Source: Mycobacterium heidelbergense (GTDB lineage Bacteria > Actinomycetota > Actinomycetes > Mycobacteriales > Mycobacteriaceae). Taken from it: 64,000 nucleotides of DNA. Every line of letters begins with the position of its first letter. The stretch's first letter is position 1. Under the pieces are notes generated by a model. That model had not been told where the DNA came from and did not search any database. It worked only from the letters and a program-made list of their open reading frames with translations. Made by a program: the position numbers and the translations under genes. The DNA lies in NCBI RefSeq assembly GCF_010730745.1, contig NZ_AP022615.1:4340001-4404000 (forward strand), given 5' to 3'. Below are positions 63,447 through 64,000 of the stretch, in pieces.

Positions 63447-64000
63447 ATGTCGAACGATATCGCCGAACCCATTGGTGTCGACGCCGTCCCCCAGCTTCAC
63501 CGGGGCCTGTCCAACCGGCACGTGCAGTTGATCGCGATCGGTGGCGCGATCGGCACCGGCCTGTTCATGGGATCAGGGCGAACGATCGCGCACGCCGGTC
63601 CGGCGGTGCTGGTGGTGTACGCGGTCATCGGGTTCTTCGTGTTCTTCGTGCTGCGCGCGATGGGAGAGCTTCTGCTGTCCAATCTGAACTACAGGTCGTT
63701 CGTCGACTTCACGGCGGACCTGTTGGGGCCCGCGGCAGGCTTTTTCGTGGGATGGTCGTACTGGTTCGCCTGGATCGTCACCGGTATCGCCGAAGTCGTG
63801 GCGATCTCGGGCTACTCGAAGTTTTGGTGGCCCGACGTGCCGGCGTGGCTACCGGCGCTGGTGACGGGCTGTCTGATCCTCTTGGTCAACGTGTTCAGCG
63901 TGCGCACCTTCGGGGAAATCGAGTTCTGGCTCGCGTTGATCAAGGTCGCCGCGATCCTGTGCTTCATCGTCGTGGGCGCCGTGCTTCTGGCGACCAATTT
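63447..64000 (+). CDS. Amino-acid permease (APC superfamily), N-terminal part
   Basis: The frame is open from ATG at 63447 to the window's end (184 codons). LSNRHVQLIAIGGAIGTGLF with GSGRTIAHAGPAVLVVYAVI holds the substrate-binding first helix (GGAIGTGLF), then RAMGELLLSNLNYRSFVDFT and further helices (FFVGWSYWFAWIVTGIAEVV, GCLILLVNVFSVRTFGEIEF). It belongs to the gamma-aminobutyrate or aromatic amino-acid permease group, importing amino acids with protons. It runs off the right edge. Confidence 0.9.
   Translation, partial: MSNDIAEPIGVDAVPQLHRGLSNRHVQLIAIGGAIGTGLFMGSGRTIAHAGPAVLVVYAVIGFFVFFVLRAMGELLLSNLNYRSFVDFTADLLGPAAGFFVGWSYWFAWIVTGIAEVVAISGYSKFWWPDVPAWLPALVTGCLILLVNVFSVRTFGEIEFWLALIKVAAILCFIVVGAVLLATN

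Overview
The window is high-GC mycobacterial DNA: PPE proteins, a furA-katG pair, an MPT63-family antigen, cutinases, Tat-exported DUF1906 proteins and many GTG starts point to a slow-growing Mycobacterium, probably close to the M. avium complex. The species call is inference. No rRNA, tRNA, CRISPR array or intact insertion sequence was seen.

Bases 1 to about 34,100 are an accessory island. It opens with a tyrosine integrase, a small XRE regulator and a zinc-ribbon recombinase-like protein in overlapping frames. A Hachiman-type antiphage pair (HamA nuclease, HamB helicase; hamB carries a frameshift), an ImmA/IrrE protease operon, an Mrr-like nuclease and a HEPN-motif protein follow. From 12 kb the island is dominated by toxin-antitoxin (TA) loci: MazEF, Phd with a RelE-like toxin, PemK with a ribbon-helix-helix (RHH) antitoxin, two VapBC pairs, RES-Xre, a second MazF-RHH pair, a probable RHH-linked pair, and truncated mazF, pemK, zeta and RES remnants. 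Cargo genes sit among them: an alpha/beta hydrolase with MarR, a DUF1906 protein, a broken metallophosphatase, an MPT63-like antigen, an isoaspartate-methyltransferase-like protein and a CBM2 protein.

The most unusual feature is a repeat of roughly 75 bp, all copies in one orientation, found about ten times between 0.26 and 26.85 kb. It has two direct boxes, a conserved TTACCAGTAA centre and an inverted third box, with compensatory changes in the stem. Where it meets a TA locus it lies at the 3' end of the toxin gene. The duplicated, broken mazF and pemK each carry their own copy. The arrangement resembles gene cassettes with 3' recombination sites, although no integron integrase is recognisable.

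From about 34 kb to the right end the DNA looks like ordinary chromosome: nitroreductase, M42 peptidase, glucose-6-phosphate dehydrogenase, FAD monooxygenase, a GH172-type glycosidase, a PPE protein with an aspartic-protease domain, cutinase/DUF1345/DUF732/C39-like genes, a PPE-SVP protein with a SHOCT tail, furA-katG, a glycosyltransferase-methyltransferase-toroid cluster, a second cutinase, a GjpA-like porin, a GH16 glucanase, a SAM methyltransferase and the start of an amino-acid permease.

Functionally, the left third is phage defence, addiction modules and mobility. The right two thirds are envelope and secreted enzymes, NADPH supply (zwf) and peroxide defence with isoniazid activation (furA-katG).
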